A stretch of 64,000 nucleotides of DNA from Symsagittifera roscoffensis (lineage: Eukaryota; Xenacoelomorpha; Acoela; Convolutidae), in NCBI RefSeq assembly GCF_963678635.1, contig NC_087067.1:6304647-6368646 (forward strand), given 5' to 3'. Shown here one piece after another: positions 13,277-24,200 of the stretch. Made by a program: the position numbers and the translations under genes. Every line of letters begins with the position of its first letter. Position 1 is the stretch's first letter. Under the pieces are notes generated by a model. The model searched no databases. It was not told where the DNA came from and worked only from the letters and a program-made list of their open reading frames with translations.

Positions 13277-14227
13277 ATGTGGTCACCGAAATTTTCAAGT
13301 CCAGAATCTTTTGAAATTAAAAGATTGTCGGAGAAAGCTAATGGGAATCTAGAAGAAGATATACTCAGCCAGGTCAGTTTGGGGTCTATTCTGTTATACC
13401 CCCTCCCTAGATGACCTAATTGAAAATTAAAAATTGTTAGATTTACTTACAAAACGAAGTTAGATTTAATAAAAAAATTGCTGGTTTGATCTCAAGAGTG
13501 TTGCACCAACTCAAAACATTCAAAAAAAAAACATAATTTAAACGAAAAAAGAACCGCATTTGGTCTAGTTTTTATGGTTTATGTGGAGTGAACGGCAAAG
13601 AAATTAACAAAAAGAACACGTGTGAGGCTAAATTAGGAGAATTTACTTCGTTTGTTTATATCAAAACTTGCCCTCTATTCAAAACCTAACTTTTTCTGAA
13701 TGTCGACGCAATTTCGTTACCATCATTTTCTCTTTTCATCATACAGGGGAGTATAACCGAAAAGACTTCCAGTTTGCTTTTGATTAGCTACTTGATCGGT
13801 CTTGTTCATTGGTTCCTTGCACAAAAAATTTCCCTGTTCGTTGGCACAATGCCAGCTATCTATTGGCATATTTTTAAGGACACTAACTGGGTAAAAGTAT
13901 GCAAGATTAGTTTTTTTGTGCTTTTGAAATTAGGTTTTAGCTCCGTGTTGGGAACTGGAACCTTCTTGAATTTGTTCACGTATTGCTGCCGCATTAGCTC
14001 AGTTGGTGTCCCATGTTCAAAAAGCCTCCAACGAGTTCTTTTGGTGTTATGAAGGCTATAGAAACATTTCACAATTTAAAAAGGAGGCAATAAGAAGAAA
14101 TAGTAATTCAAAAAGCTTTAACCTGATCGAAATCAAATTTGATGGCCTTAGTAGAAAAATCGTCACCTCTTTGGTTCCCTTGGCACTTAACTCAATCGTA
14201 ATTGTTCTGTTTATCAATCAAGTGTAA
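13277..14227 (+). CDS. Unrecognised small membrane protein, three exons, 154 aa
   Basis: Predicted exons are 13,277-13,372, 13,747-13,890 and 14,003-14,227. The introns (374 and 112 bp) are both phase 0 with GT-AG ends: donors CAG|GTCAGT and TGG|GTAAAA, acceptors CATCATACAG and TTAGCTCAG. The ATG was chosen because it opens a frame that runs exactly to the first donor and lies 17 bases after a TTTCAG acceptor (possible 5'UTR intron or trans-splice site). Residues 1-40 are polar. Residues 42-57 (LLLISYLIGLVHWFLA) look like a membrane segment, perhaps extended to about 71. Residues 81-132 are basic and polar (KKEAIRR at 106-112). Residues 133-151 form a second hydrophobic segment close to the C terminus, which is at residue 154. 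I recognise no family. A small two-pass or tail-anchored membrane protein is an inference from hydropathy. The three consistent phase-0 junctions are the main support; no transcript evidence is available. Confidence 0.55.
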
Positions 14228-14640
14228 ATGATGTTCAATTACTGGGAGGTTCTGTCTTCATAAAATTTGGTTTTTGTTGTATAAGTTGGTAATATTGAGA
14301 TGTAGTTTCGCAAAGGGGAGTGTAGTGTAAAACTACCAGGTATTTTTGTTTTTCAATCCAAAAACAGTCGCAAGTATTGATGGTACTTTTGGTGGGTTTT
14401 TTGAAGCAGGCTGCGTTGGCCGTTTAATAGGATTTGCTTAGACTTTTTCTTAAAAATAAATGAAATTATTAATGCATTTAAATTCGTCAAATTAGCCGGA
14501 GAAAAATTTTATTGCATACATCAGTACAAAAATGAGAAATACATATCCAAAATTTTTCAACCCTTTTTCGCAAAATTTTTGAAATGCATCAGATATACGC
14601 AATCAGTTTCTATAGTTTTCAATTTGTTACATGCTAAGTT
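14228..14640 (+). other. Probable 3' UTR and downstream spacer
   Basis: Follows the TAA stop of the membrane-protein gene. The first good polyadenylation hexamer, AATAAA, lies at 14,455-14,460, which would give a 3' UTR of about 250 bases. No other coding signal was seen. Confidence 0.4.
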
Positions 14641-15060
14641 GTTTGATTGCCTTCAGTTATCTTTGGTGGCAGTTTTGCTGCTGAACATTGGCTATTTATT
14701 AGCATCCGCTGTTTCGTTAGTGGATTTGGGGACCTTGGTGCAGATGCGAGAACTTGAGACTCGAAATCGATTTGTTGCTGGTTGGAATCAGCTGCTTTTT
14801 GTCGCTTGTGTTCGCAAATTACAGCTTCGCCTCTGTGTGTTATGCTAAATTGAGGCAGCATTTTGTGACTCTCCATCTGGGCCTAGGTGTTGTCAAGGGC
14901 CTGCGCAGCGTTGCAGGCGCTTGGACTAGTTGTTACTCTTTATCCGGGTACCAAAGTCACCGCATTGTTTCCTCTTCCTGAAACCTGTTTATGGGACCTG
15001 CTGTCGTTGTTGTTGCTTCTGGAAGAGTTTGCAATATCTCTTGAGGTGCGTTTTAATATG
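14640..15060 (+). other. GC-richer stretch, possible exon(s) of unknown gene
   Basis: Base composition rises well above the surroundings. One open segment, 14,917-15,050, sits between an acceptor-like GCGTTGCAG and a donor-like GAG|GTGCGT. It would encode about 45 residues including LYPGTKVTALFPLPETCLW and a leucine-rich run. Other frames are also open here on both strands (for example 14,634-14,876 minus), so the reading is not unique. It contains a dispersed-repeat copy at 14,796-14,842, which argues that at least part of it is non-coding. I cannot assign a family. Confidence 0.25.
14796..14842 (+). repeat. Dispersed repeat, copy 2
   Basis: Contains GTCGCTTGTGTTCGCAAAT followed by GCTTCGCCTCTGTGTGTTA. 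It is the best preserved of three copies in the island. Confidence 0.6.
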
Positions 15061-15242
15061 GTTTGTGGCTAGCGGTTTACCACATCCGGAGCATCCTGCT
15101 GTCCTAAATAGACCATTCTACACTATCCAATTTTTTCACCGCTCAAAATTGCAAGATCAAATCAAAACAACACAAACTCGAAAGCATATCATGCAGATGA
15201 GACTATCTGTCCTTGTATTTCAGGTAGCTTAGTTACACACTC

Positions 15243-15437
15243 ATGGTTCAGAAGACAGTTCCGAGAATAAATTTCGAATGTGCTACTCGCACTAACACAG
15301 AACATCTCTTCTGCTCGTCATCAGAGGCAGTTGAGTTACTGGCACAATCTTTATTGGATGCCTTCGAAGATGTTGGATTTTTTGTAGTCTACAATCACGG
15401 AATTGATCCAGCCGTGCTCGGCAATCTCAAAGAAGAG
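15243..15437 (+). CDS. First coding exon of a 2OG-Fe(II) dioxygenase-family protein (N-terminal DIOX_N part)
   Basis: The exon encodes 65 residues. Residues 6-11 (VPRINF) match the strand that opens this family. Residues 37-55 (LLDAFEDVGFFVVYNHGID) match the DIOX_N signature of isopenicillin-N-synthase-like oxygenases, with the typical GFF (45-47) and NHGI (51-54). This N-terminal domain precedes the double-stranded beta-helix that carries the HxD...H iron ligands and the arginine that binds 2-oxoglutarate. None of those residues is in the window, so substrate and activity cannot be stated. The ATG lies 19 bases after the acceptor TTGTATTTCAG (ends 15,223). The frame ends phase 0 at GAG|GTTAAT, a weak donor; read-through would add only five residues (VNILSF in part) before a stop. 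The exon is visibly richer in G+C than its flanks. The family's usual length is about 300-350 residues, so over three quarters of the protein is missing: downstream exons beyond the satellite, or a broken gene. Confidence 0.75.
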
Positions 15438-15578
15438 GTTAATATTTTGTCTTTTTGAAATTTAGGTACAAGTATGATATTTTAGTCCCTAAATTTTAGA
15501 TGGGTCCCATAAATCACGGGAACTATCGGTCATACTTGTTTTTTTTTCAGGGACCCCAGCTATTAAACTTGTAGTGAC
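15438..15578 (+). other. Start of the presumed intron after the dioxygenase exon
   Basis: Contains a perfect 10-bp inverted repeat, ACAAGTATGA at 15,468-15,477 and TCATACTTGT at 15,530-15,539. It also has a pyrimidine-rich acceptor-like TTTTTTTTTCAG ending at 15,550. An exon starting there in the required phase 0 meets a stop after seven codons, so it is not the next coding exon. Confidence 0.5.
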
Positions 15579-15868
15579 TTAATATAATATATCACTTGAC
15601 TCATTCCGAAAATTATTTGTGGTACCTGATTTTGCGAGGAAAACAAAAAAAAGAAAAAAGCTAAAACACACGAATACAAAGTTCCTCCCCCATTTTCAAT
15701 GACCGGAACAAAGACATTAGAATTTTATTTTAAAAACCTTTATTTCCGGACATTTAAGTTGCCTTTGACGTTTGGCCTTCGGTTAAAAAGATATTATAAG
15801 CGTACAAGATCATTAATTAACCGAAAGGGCAGAATAAACGTACGTTTGCATGCTTTAGATACATATTG

Positions 15869-15924
<56 letters not shown>

Positions 15925-16093
15925 TCTCACCATTTCTTGAACTCAATAAAAAGTGTGTAAGAGGATAGCGTTTCGAAAAATTGAAATAGATTTTGAGTAT
16001 AATACAACGAATTTATAAGTCAGTACAAGTTTCCTCGCAAAATCAGGTACCACAAATAATCTTCGGAATGAGTCAAGTGATATATTATATTAA
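15579..16093. mobile_element. Non-autonomous DNA element with 62-bp terminal inverted repeats
   Basis: Bases 15,579-15,640 and the reverse complement of 16,032-16,093 agree at 61 of 62 positions by manual alignment. Both termini end in TTAA, which may be a target duplication (TTAA or TA) or part of the repeat. The termini lack a recognisable piggyBac start, so the superfamily is left open. The 390-bp interior has no transposase and contains an (AC)n tract. The element lies about 140 bp into the presumed intron behind the dioxygenase exon. The near-identity of the arms suggests fairly recent insertion, or a long hairpin maintained by gene conversion. Confidence 0.8.
15874..15922. repeat. (AC)n microsatellite, about 24 repeats
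   Basis: An uninterrupted alternating AC run inside the inverted-repeat element. It produces a run of TH codons in one frame, which is not coding. Confidence 0.97.
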
Positions 16094-17425
16094 AGGCCTT
16101 TTGGTCGTGATTCAAATGACATTAACAATTTCTGAAACTTTTTTCACGGTGTCGAGAAAAACTGGTTTGAAATTTTTAGTTTAAACTTAGTTTACTCAAG
16201 TAAAGCTAGTTTTTTGAATTTTTTCCGCAATTGTGGTAATCAAACACTTGAAAATTCAAAAAAAATCCTGCAAAAAATTTTTTTTTCCGTTTTTCTTGTC
16301 ATTTTTTTATTCAGTTGATCTATTGTAGTATGACTCTCAAATATGCCTAACTTCTTTTTTATCGTTCATATCTTTTTATCACAGCATGCAGAAAAAAAAC
16401 GACACCAATTTGAAAAAAAAATTTGTGTTTTTTAAGACTGGTCGGAACATTCTGTGCTACTTGCATAGTAACCGTGTATCCTTTTTTTAACTTTTTATTT
16501 GCTTTCATCCTGAATTTTGCTCGATTTTTTGTTGATAAATTGTGAATGACTACACGGCAAATATGACGAAAACCGCTGAGACGACAACCGCTTTTGGTGG
16601 GAGTTTAAGACGACACTACACACAAGTTTTCCAATTGTTTATCTGAGAAGTACAATTCGTTTAAATTCGAAAAGCTCAGTTTACATGTAATAGCTCTCAT
16701 TTGTCGCCTTAATGTCATGTCATCTAAATTTTTTGTCTCATTTATCTAGCAGCAACAAAAAAGTTTCTAAGAAAAGAAAGAAAAAATGTGTTTTTCAAGA
16801 ACTAAAAACAAATTCAACATTTATCTGAACAGTGCTTACACATGCAAGCTTCAGCAAGTTAGCGTAGTAGTACGAGTTTTTTTACAACCTAAGTCGCAAG
16901 TGTTGGTGCCAATTTTGGTGGCACTTTTAACGCTTTTTGATAGCATGTGCTTTGACTTTCGATTCGCGGTAAGTTAACACATCTGATGCGTTCATATTTC
17001 ATCACGCGAACCAAAAAAAGCAGTTTGTTTCAAACAACAGTACAATTATAAGTACTGCATTTCAGAAAGTTTCAATGGAGTATATCGTATTTGTTTGATG
17101 CAAAGTTTTGTATGCCAAGTTAGTGTAAAAGCCTTAAGTTTATTGTATTCCAAATTATTACAAATATTCCAAAATTTGTACCTTTGAGTATTTGGTGCGG
17201 TTTTTGCTGCATGGCATTGTTTTAGCATATTTAGCTGCTTTTTTGTTGGCTCGTGTTGGTAAGTTTGCAGGAGTCCGTGATACATATGCGAGGACGAGCG
17301 GCCAAAATTTTATTTCGCAAGGCTTATTTTTTTCGTTTTCTCATTACGGTTGAAATAGCAAGAATATTGCAACTAGGTATTATACTTTTTTTTGTTCAGT
17401 AAATAATTTTGTTTAAATGGTAAAT
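16094..17425. other. AT-rich non-coding stretch
   Basis: No exon continuing the dioxygenase domain was found in any + strand frame. The open frames at 16,786-16,977 and 17,046-17,285 (minus) show no family resemblance. A phrase near 16,887 (AGTCGCAAGTGTTGGTGCC) resembles 14,366 (AGTCGCAAGTATTGATGGT), which suggests further decayed dispersed repeats. Confidence 0.4.
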
Positions 17426-17507
17426 TTAGGTTTAGCTCATAACTGGAGGTAGCGAATATGCCTGGGACTGCAAAGGTCATATGTTCGAATGTGACCGAAC
17501 CTTTTTT
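17426..17507 (+). ncRNA. Second tRNA-like segment with pol III terminator
   Basis: TAGCTCA at 17,433-17,439 looks like the start of a tRNA D-arm and GTTCGAAT at 17,483-17,490 like a B box. A T6 run at 17,502-17,507 follows directly. AGGTTT at 17,428-17,433 can pair with GAACCT near the 3' end. A strong hairpin (GGTCATAT / ATGTGACC around GTTCGA) forms in the T-arm region. A GACTGCA string recalls the tRNA-Cys anticodon loop. A- and B-box mismatches and the non-standard arms make a functional tRNA unlikely; a tRNA pseudogene or tRNA-derived SINE fits better. Confidence 0.4.
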
Positions 17508-17563
17508 CATACGAGAATTAAACCGTATAAAAAAAATGTCGGCTAGTGATTTGTCTGCTTATG

Positions 17564-17805
17564 TTTTGTCGGCTTAGTTGCCGCATCGTATGTTGTTTTC
17601 TGGTTTATGCAATTCACATATTGGTTGCTTTTAGTTTTTTGATTTACTTTTGCTGTTTGTAAGGTTATAAACCTTAATTTCGCTCGTTTTTTTTTTTTTT
17701 CGCTCAAAAACTTTATTCTGCCTAAATGGTTTCGGGCGTAATTTTATCGGCTTAGTGGCCGGATATTGCGTCGTTTGATGACCAAAGAAATTGGTTGTGC
17801 ACGCA
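17564..17805 (+). repeat. Diverged direct repeat, period 178 bp
   Basis: TTTTGTCGGCTTAGTTGCCG at 17,564 recurs as TTTTATCGGCTTAGTGGCCG at 17,742. Similarity continues for about 60 bases (ATTGGTTG near both ends). Between them lie a T tract of about 14 bases and unremarkable AT-rich sequence. Confidence 0.6.
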
Positions 17806-17970
17806 TGTGGTTGTTTTTAAAGTTGGGGGCTTCGAATATTTTTTTCTAAGTTGTGTAGTTTTTTGCTCTTTTGTTTTGGTCAGTTTTTTTCTCAAAAATC
17901 GTTGTATTCATTTCGATACATCTAGTATTTTCGGCAGTTCCGATTTGTCTTCGATTTTTTTTCCTAGTTT

Positions 17971-18022
17971 TCTACGATTGTATCGCAAGTGCTCCGAAGC
18001 TACGCTTCGCCTCTGTGTTTCA
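17971..18022 (+). repeat. Dispersed repeat, copy 3
   Basis: Ends in GCTTCGCCTCTGTGTTTCA after ATCGCAAGTGCTCCGAAG. It overlaps a 111-codon open frame (17,795-18,130) that I do not believe, because it is phenylalanine/serine-rich translation of a T-rich strand and contains this repeat. Confidence 0.6.
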
Positions 18023-18229
18023 TTTCCACAGCTAATTTCAACCATTTTCTTGCTTAAGTTTTCAAAGAGCAGCCTTGCCTCGGTGTCAAATTTAGTTCAA
18101 TCCAGAGAGAATAGCGAACAAACCCAGTGAGATCTCGAAACGATGTTTGAATTTAGCATGGTAAAATATTTCTCTTTTGCCAAGGTTTACAACAAAATAA
18201 CCACTTAAAAAAATCTAAAAATATTTTTA

Positions 18230-21200
18230 TTCATTTTCTATCTGATTGTAATTTTTCATTGCTTGATATTTTACGATTATCTATTGAACACTAATTTTTT
18301 CTTTTACAAACTGTGATGAATTGAGTAATTTATTTGCAATACACCATTTTCAATGTCTAAAAGAAACGTTAATTTTCAAGGTCTAAATGAACGTTCTCGG
18401 CAGGATAATTTTTCATGCATTGCAAAGTATATTTCTTTTGAATGAAATTTTGTTGGAATGGTTTGTTTTACTTCGTTTTTCCTTGTTGTTCATTTTGCAG
18501 TTTTTCCACTATGATTTGAATTGTGCACACGTTCTCTGGGGGTAGAAAATATATTTTTTAAATCACTATGATAAGTTGAGGCGTTTGTTTGATGACATGG
18601 AATTACCCATTGATCATTATCTGAAACGTTTTGGATTATTAGTGATTAACTTCTATAGCAACTGATGCATTGAGTATCATGTTCGATATTTTTGTTATTG
18701 GGCTTTTGTTTTTTTGTTTTCCAATAAGTTCATGTTTTATTTTTAAGCTTTTGTCTTGTTTCGTTTTGTTTTACATACAGTCCCTACCGTTCTGTTCCAC
18801 TTAGACAGCTAAAGTGTGCATGAATTGCAAATGATCATTTCGCAATCTGATAGTTTGTTGGAAAGTAATTTTTTCTTTTTTTTGTCTAGAAAGTTCTCAT
18901 TGCAATTTTTCCATTTTGACCTGTTCAATCTCTGGGTTGCATCTGGTTTTTCAGGTCGAGTTGTGATACGTTTTGGCGTTTGATTGATGATATGCAGTTG
19001 CCTTTAGATAATATGAGGCAACGTTTTCTTGCAATAGTTACCCTATTGATTCTAGTATATCGCAAATCATAACGAATATCAATAAAATCATGTTTGATCT
19101 TGAAGCTTTTGTTTTTTGATATCTACAGTCCCTCGCTGATTGGAAGTCTTCGAGTGCTAGATATAATCCGTATGTCTAAGGTATAATAATTTGTTCTCAA
19201 AAGTGATGATTTGAGGCATTTGTTTGATACTCTGCAATGTACAATGGTGATGTCTAAATTACACGTTCTGTTTCCCTTGGGCAGCTAAATTGTGCATGAA
19301 TTGCAAATGATAGTTTCGCGATCTGATAAATTGATGGAAAGTAAGTTTTTCGTTTGTTGTCCCGAAAGTTCTCATTTCAGTTTTCCATTTTGACCTGTTT
19401 AGTCTCTGGGTTGCATCTGGTTTTTTAGGTCGAGTTGTGGTTCGTCGTGGCGTATGATTGATGATATGCAGTTACCTTTAGATCACATGAGGCAACGTTT
19501 TCTTGCAATAGTTACCCTAATGATTCTGGTCTAAAGCAAATCATAACGAACATCAGTAAAATCATGTTTGAGCTGAAAGCTTTTGATTTTTGCTTAGACA
19601 TTCATCGCTGATTGGTAGTCTTTCAGTGCTAGATAAAATCCCAATGTCGAAGGTTTAATAATTTGTTCGCAAAACGTTGATTTAAGGGATTTGTTTGATA
19701 CTCTGCAATGCACAATTGCCGATAAGTAAACGGAAGGTGTTGTTTTTTTTTAGGCAGCTGAAATGTGAATGATAATTTCGAGCTCTGATAATTTGGTGGA
19801 AGGTGGTTTTCCCGTTTGTTGTCTCGAGATTTGTCATTGCAATTTTTCCATTTTGACCTGTTCAATCTCTGGGTTGCATCTGGTTTTTAGTTCAAGTTTT
19901 GACGTTTGATTGATGATATGCAGTTACCTTTAGATCATAGGAGGCAACGTTTCCTTGCTTAGTTACCCTAATGAATCTGGTCTATAGCAAATCATAACGA
20001 AAATCAATAAAATCATGTTTGAGCTTGAAGCTTTTGTTTTTCTTGCTTATACATTCATCGCTGATTGGTAGTCTTTCAGTGCTAGATAAAATCCCAATGT
20101 CGAAGGTTTAATAATTTGTTCTCAAAACGATGATTTAAGGCATTTGTTTGATACTCAGCAATCCACAATTGTCGATAAGTAAATGGAACGTGTTGTTTCC
20201 TTTAGGCAGCTAAAATATGCATGATAATTTTGTGCGCTGATAATTTGTTGGTAAGTAGTTCTCCCATTTCTTGTCCCGAGATTTTTCATTGCAATTTTTC
20301 CATTTTGACTTGTTCAATCTCTGGGTTGCATCTGGTTTTTAGTTCGAGTTTTGGTTAGTTTTGACGTTTGATTGATGATATGCAGTTGCCTTAAGATCAT
20401 AGTAGGCAATGTTTCCTTGCTGTAGTTACCTTAATGATTTTGGTATATAGCAAATCATAACTAATAAACCGTCTTTCAGTGCTAGATATAATCTGTATGT
20501 CTAAGTTTTGATATTTTGTGCCCAATTGTGATGATTGGAGGCGTTTGTTTGATACTCTGCAATGTACAATTGGCGATGTCTAAGTGGAACGTTCTGTTTC
20601 GGTTGGGCAGCTAAATTCTTCATTTGAAAATGATAATTTCGCGATCTGATAAATTGCTGCAAAAAGTAATTATTCTATTTTTTGTCCCGATAGTTCTCGT
20701 TGCAACTTTTGTATTTTGAATTAAATTGTTCACAATCTCTGGGTTGCAACTAGTTTTTGGATCGAAGTGTGTTACGTTTGTCGTTTGGTTGACATGCAGT
20801 TACCTCCTTTTTGATTATATGAAACGTTTCATTGCAAAAAGATATGCTAATGATTCTGGTCTGTTGCAAATGATACAGAGTTTCTTATACCATCATGTTT
20901 AAAATCTATTTTGTTGTTTTCAACAAACAGTCCCTAGCTAATTGTTTGTCCCTTGATTTATTCCGTTAGTTTATGGTCCTATAATTTGCTCCAAAAAATG
21001 ATGATTTGAGGCTTTTGTTTGATACTGCAGTGTATCATCGATTACTCAACTTAAATGGGTATGATTAAAAATGGATATTTTCTCGATCTGATAAGTTTTT
21101 AAAATGTTAATTTTTTTTCCTGATAGTTGACATAGTATATTCTCCTTTTTGACTTGATTTGTTCACAATCTCTGGTTCAAAAATAGTTTTCTTTGTTCAA

Positions 21201-24200
21201 ATTTTGTTAAATTCAGGCTTTCGTTCGGTGATATGCAAACTCATTGATCATTGAATGAAATTTTGCTTTTCAATAGTTGTGCTTAGGATTCTTGTCTATA
21301 TCAAATAATCGTGATCATCTAATAACTTCAGGTTTTATTTTTAAGCTTTTGTCTTGTTTTGTTTTCAATACAGTCCCAACCGTTCTGTTTCACCTAGACA
21401 GCTAAACTGTGCATGAATTGCAAATGATCATTTCGCAATCTGATAAATTGTTGGAAAGTAATTTACCGTTTTTTGCCCCGAAAGTTTTTTTTGCAATTAT
21501 TCCAGTTTTACCTGTATATCTCTGGGTTGCATCTGTTTTTTTTTAGTTCGAGTTGTGGTTCGTTATGGGGTTTGATTGATGATATGCAGTTATCTTTAGA
21601 TCATATGAGGCAACGTTTTCTTGCAATAGTTGTTCCCTAATTATTCTGGTATATATCAAATCATAATGAATATCATTAAAATCAGATTTGATCTTGAAGC
21701 ATTTGTTTTTTTTTGTTGAAACCGTCTTCCGCTGATAGGTACTCCTTCAGTGCTTGATATAATCCGTAAGTCTGAGATTTAATTTTTTTATTCTCAAAAA
21801 GATGATTTGGGGCATTTGTTTGATACTCTGCGATGTACAATTGTCAATGTCTGAATGAAACGTATTGTTTCCTTTTGGTCGCTAAATTGTGCATCAATTG
21901 CAAATGACAGTTTCGCGATCTGCTAAGTTGTTGGAAAGTAATTTTTCTGTTTATTGTCCCAAAATTTTTCATTGTATTTTAAAATATATATATTTGACCT
22001 GTTCAATCTCTGGGATGCATCTGGCTTTTAGGTCGAGTTGTGGTACTTTTTGGCGTTTGGTTGATGATATGCAGTTATCTTCAGATCATATGAGGCAAAG
22101 TTTTCTTGCATTAGTTCCATAATGATTCTGTCATATAGCAAATGATATAGAGTTTCTTATAATATCATGTTTAAAGACTTATTTGTTGTTTTCAACAAAC
22201 AGTCCCTAGCTGATTGTTTGTCCCTTGATTTATTCCGTTAGCTTAAGGTCCTATAATTTGCTCCAAAAAATGATGATTTGAGGCTTTTGTTTGATACTCT
22301 GCAGTGTATCATCGATTACGCAATGAATTGTTCTGTTTCTTGTAAGCAGCTTAAATGGGTATGATTAGAACTGGATATTTTTTCGATCTGATAAGTTTGT
22401 AAGATGTTAATTTTTTTTCCTGATAGTTAAGATAGTATATTCTCCTTTTTGACTTGATTTGTTCACAATCTCTGGTTTAAAAATAGTTTTCTTTGTTCAA
22501 ATTTTGTTAAGTTCAGGCTTTCGTTCGGTGATATGCAAACTCATTGATCATTGAATGAAATTTTGCTTTTCAATAGTTGAGCTTAGGATTCTGGTCTATA
22601 TCAAATAATCTTGATCATCTAATAACTTCAGGTTTTATTTTTAAGCTTTTGTCTTGTTTTGTTTTCAATACAGTCCCTACCGTTCTGTTTCACCTAGACA
22701 GCTAAACTGTGCGTGAATTGCAAATGATCATTTCGCAATCTGATAAATTGTTGGAGAGTAATTTACCGTCTTTGCCCCGAAAGTTTTTTTTGCATTTTTT
22801 CCAGTTTTACCTGTTCATTCTCTGGGTTGCTTCTGGTTTTTTTTAGTTTAAGTTGTGTTTCGTTATGATGTTATGCAGTTATCTTTAGATCATATGAGGC
22901 AACGTTTTCTTGCAATAGTTCCCTAATTATTCTGGTATATAGCAAATCATAATGAATATCATTAAAATCAGGTTTGATCTTGAAGCTTTTTTTTTGTTGA
23001 AACCGTCCTCCGCTGATAGGTACTCATTCAGTGCTTGATATAATCCGTAAGTCTGAGATTTAATATTTTATTCTCAAAAAGATGATTTGGGGCATTTGTT
23101 TGATATTCTGCGATGTACAATTGTCGATGTCTGAATGAAACGTATTGTTTCCGTTTGGTCGCTAAATTGTGCATGAATTGCAAATGACAATTTCGCGATC
23201 TGCTTAATTGTTGTAAAGTAATTTTTCTGTTGATTGTCCCGAAATTTTTCATTGTATTTTTAAAAAAAAAACATATTTGAACTATTCAATCTCCGGGATG
23301 CATCTGGCTTTTAGGTCGAGTTGTGGTACTTTTTGGCGTTTGGTTGATGATATGCAGTTATCTTTAGATCATATGAGGCAAAGTTTTCTTGCAATAGTTC
23401 CCTAATGATTCTGGTATATAGCAAATGATACAGAGTTTCCTATAACATCATGTTTAAAGTCTTATTTGTTGTTTTCAACAACCAGTCCCTAGCTGATTGT
23501 TTTGTCCTTTGATTTATTCCATTAGTTTAAGGTCCTATAATTTGCTCCAAAAAATGATGATTTGAGGCTTTTGTTTGATACTCTGCAGTGTATCATCGAT
23601 TATTCAATGAAGTGTTCTGTTTTCTGTAAGCAGCTTAAATGGGTATGATTAGAAATGGATATTTTCTCGATCTGATAAGTTTGTAAAATGTTTTTTTTTC
23701 CTGATAGTTGACATAGTATATTCTCCTTTTTGACTTGATTTGTTCACAATCTCTGGTTCAAAAATAGTTTTCTTTGTTCAAATTTTGTTAAGTTTAGGCT
23801 TTTGTTCGGTGATATGCATTCTCATTGATCATTGAATGAAATTTTGCCTTTCAATAGTTGTGCTTAGTATTCTTGCCAAATCAAATATTCTTGATCATCT
23901 AATAACTTCAGGTTTTATTTTTAAGCTTTTGTCTTGTTTACTTTTCAATACAGTCCCTACCGTTCTGTTTCACCTAGACAGCTAAACTGTGCATGAATTG
24001 CAAATGATCATTTTGCAATCTGATAAATTGTTGGAGAGTATTTTACCGTTTTTTGACCCGAAAGTTTTTTTTTGCATTTTTTCCAGTTTTACCTGTTCAA
24101 TCTCTGGGTTGAATCTGGTTTTTTTTAGTTCGAGTTGTGTTTCGTTATGACTTTTGATTGATGATATGCAGTTATCTTTAGATCATCTGGTTCCAGCCTT

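Noticed and set aside
13985-14035. tRNA A-box-like TTAGCTCAGTTGG at the second intron/third exon border
   Set aside because: The nearest B-box-like string is only about 20 bases away and incomplete, no clover-leaf forms, and the sequence is better explained as a splice acceptor and coding exon.
15551-15578. Next exon of the dioxygenase after the TTTTTTTTTCAG at 15,550
   Set aside because: In the required phase 0 it reads seven codons and then a stop, and shows no family similarity.
17795-18130. 111-codon open frame rich in F, S, L and V
   Set aside because: Composition follows the T-rich strand and it overlaps a dispersed repeat. It does not match the missing oxygenase domain.
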